Assembly (NCBI GenBank): GCA_947034895.1
Contig: OX344764.1
Coordinates: forward strand, 72,025,348-72,089,347
DNA length: 64,000 nt
Direction: 5' to 3'
Origin: Rhytidiadelphus loreus
Lineage: Eukaryota > Streptophyta > Bryopsida > Hypnales > Hylocomiaceae
Shown here one piece after another: positions 63,353-64,000 of this stretch. Under the pieces are notes generated by a model that saw nothing but the letters and a program-made list of their open reading frames with translations, ran no database searches and was not told the origin of the DNA. Position numbers and translations under genes: made by a program. The first letter of the stretch is position 1. Every line of letters starts with the position of its first letter.

Positions 63353-63673
63353 TTAGGGAATTTATCTTCGTTGACCACTTTAAATTTGATTGGATGTTCA
63401 AGCTTGGTGGACTTGCCAAAGGAAATAGGGAACTTGTCTTCCTTAACCATCCTCTATTTGATTGGATGTTTAAGCTTGGTGGCCTTGCCAAAGGAAGTAG
63501 GGAACTTGTCTTCCTTGACCACTCTCTATTTGAATGATTGTTCAAGCTTGGTGGCCTTGCCAAAGAATGTAGGGAACTTTTGTTCTGAGGTTTCATTCTC
63601 TTTAATAGATTATTGTTTCGGTTTGTATTCTCCAATTAGACTTCTCCTTGTTATGATTTTTGTTTTTAAGTAG
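63353..63673 (+). pseudogene. Last three LRRs and the 3' end of the reading frame
   Basis: After TAA 63350-63352 three more LRRs follow (LNLIGC, LYLIGC, LYLNDC turns). The last ends PKNVGN at 63577. The frame then leaves the repeat and continues for 31 residues (FCSEVSFS..., ending in the hydrophobic stretch PIRLLLVMIFVFK) to TAG 63671-63673. This tail has no LRR cap motif that I recognise. It may be the true C-terminus, but a good 5' splice-site-like sequence right after the repeat (GAG then GTTTCA, 63587-63592) offers the alternative that the exon ends there and the rest is intron. Confidence 0.5.
63587..63592 (+). promoter_or_regulatory. Possible 5' splice site at the end of the LRR exon
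   Basis: The sequence TCTGAG followed by GTTTCA lies ten bases after the last LRR codon, where the repeat pattern stops and AT content rises sharply. Plant introns start with GT and are AT-rich, which fits. The site itself is only a partial match to the donor consensus. Without transcript data it is a suggestion. Confidence 0.25.
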
Positions 63674-64000
63674 ACTTCATTTGAATTGCAAGCAACATTT
63701 GTAGATTAGATTAGTTGCACTTCTGCCGGATAAATTTGAATTGGGAAGTGACAAAATTTATATGATCTTTTAAAGAAATTTCTTCATAGAAAATCATAGA
63801 AATTACAAAAATGGTAGAATTAGTATAAAGTATTTAAAACGAAAATGAAAATAATATTGACAAACAACATTGTGTAATTGATATACTCCTTCAACTCACA
63901 TGAAGGGAAATTTAAGAAATAAGGTTTAAAATTGGTATTTTTTTAAGATGCTATCTTAAAATTGCCACAAAAATTTCAATTCAAAGCATTTTGAAGAAAA
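63674..64000. other. AT-rich right flank, no gene seen
   Basis: This is non-repetitive sequence with roughly three quarters A+T. It contains no open frame of note, no RNA gene and no match to the 72-bp unit. It could be a 3' untranslated region, an intron, or intergenic DNA. A-rich strings such as AATAAT (near 63850) and AATAAG (near 63918) are too common in AT-rich DNA to be called polyadenylation signals. Confidence 0.6.
63941..63961. repeat. Perfect short inverted repeat (9-bp arms, 3-base loop)
   Basis: TTTTAAGAT, GCT, ATCTTAAAA: nine bases pair perfectly across a 3-base loop. It is AT-rich and weakly stable. No function is implied; it may be part of a small transposon-derived inverted repeat or chance. 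Confidence 0.6.

Larger units (their letters stand above)
1..63577 (+). repeat. Giant tandem array of 72-bp LRR units (about 883 copies)
   Basis: The sequence repeats with a strict 72-bp period from the first base to 63577. Each unit contains TTCCTTGACCACTCT, then a variable stretch of about 10 bases, then TTCAAGCTTGGTGGCCTTGCC and a purine-rich end. Read in the LRR frame, a unit gives 24 residues: LSSLTTLxLxxC followed by SSLVALPxEVxN. The spacing matches plant TIR-NBS-LRR type leucine-rich repeats, which form a curved solenoid used for ligand or partner binding. GC content of a typical unit is about 44 percent, against an AT-rich right flank. The left end lies outside the window. The function of this locus is not known; calling it LRR-coding rests on the repeat pattern itself. 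Confidence 0.97.

Noticed and set aside
1..63577. CRISPR array or bacterial repeat protein
   Set aside because: There are no unique spacers between constant repeats: the whole 72 bp is repeated and codes for LRRs. The flank and the LRR type are plant-like.
1..63577. Transposable element
   Set aside because: I see no terminal repeats, target-site duplications, or transposase or reverse transcriptase motifs. Growth in whole 72-bp steps fits unequal exchange.
63941..63961. Hairpin as an intrinsic transcription terminator
   Set aside because: The stem is AT-rich with no GC-rich core, and the sequence is most likely eukaryotic.
63674..64000. Polyadenylation signals AATAAT and AATAAG
   Set aside because: Such strings occur by chance in DNA this rich in A and T, and no transcript end is known here.

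Overview
The window is almost entirely one tandem array of a 72-bp unit, from base 1 to about 63577 (roughly 883 units). In the + strand LRR frame each unit encodes one 24-residue leucine-rich repeat (LRR). The repeat has the form LxxLxxLxLxxC, then SSLVALPxEVxN. This is the plant disease-resistance style of LRR (TIR-NBS-LRR type spacing, with Cys at the turn and Leu-Pro near the end). The organism is probably a land plant. From memory of similar 'SSLTTL..CSSL..LP' proteins I lean towards a bryophyte, but the window contains no marker that proves it. No TIR, NB-ARC, kinase, signal peptide or gene start is visible, so the 5' end lies upstream of the window.

Layout. Zone A, 1-13.96 kb: about 194 LRRs with no stop, built from nested duplications. 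Zone B, 13.97-28 kb: after a 1-nt deletion the LRRs continue in another frame, with RLC-type units, a 3x360-bp tandem and the first two copies of an amplified nonsense codon. Zone C, 28-40 kb: the frame is cut by several stops (TGA or TAA, with one cluster of four). Zone D, 40-49.8 kb: a short frame-shifted island, a long open stretch, and a module of unusual units at 42.3-43.2 kb. Zone E, 49.8-55.8 kb: a tandem near-triplication of a 1152-bp, 16-LRR block. Zone F, 55.8-62.7 kb: copies of the zone D module and several 0.9-1.7 kb duplications. Tail, 62.7-63.58 kb: degenerate LRRs, the old edge of the array, with stops. From 63.58 kb to the end the sequence is AT-rich and apparently non-coding.

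Interpretation. The array grew by repeated unequal exchange, always in whole 72-bp steps. Within a unit, differences concentrate at the exposed beta-strand positions and at the residue before Glu. If read as one gene it would encode more than 20,000 residues, but four frameshifts and about a dozen in-frame stops break it. It is therefore a decaying giant LRR gene, a chain of LRR exons rescued by splicing, or a reservoir of LRR cassettes. The sequence alone cannot decide between these, and assembly error in such an array is a real alternative for the single-base lesions.
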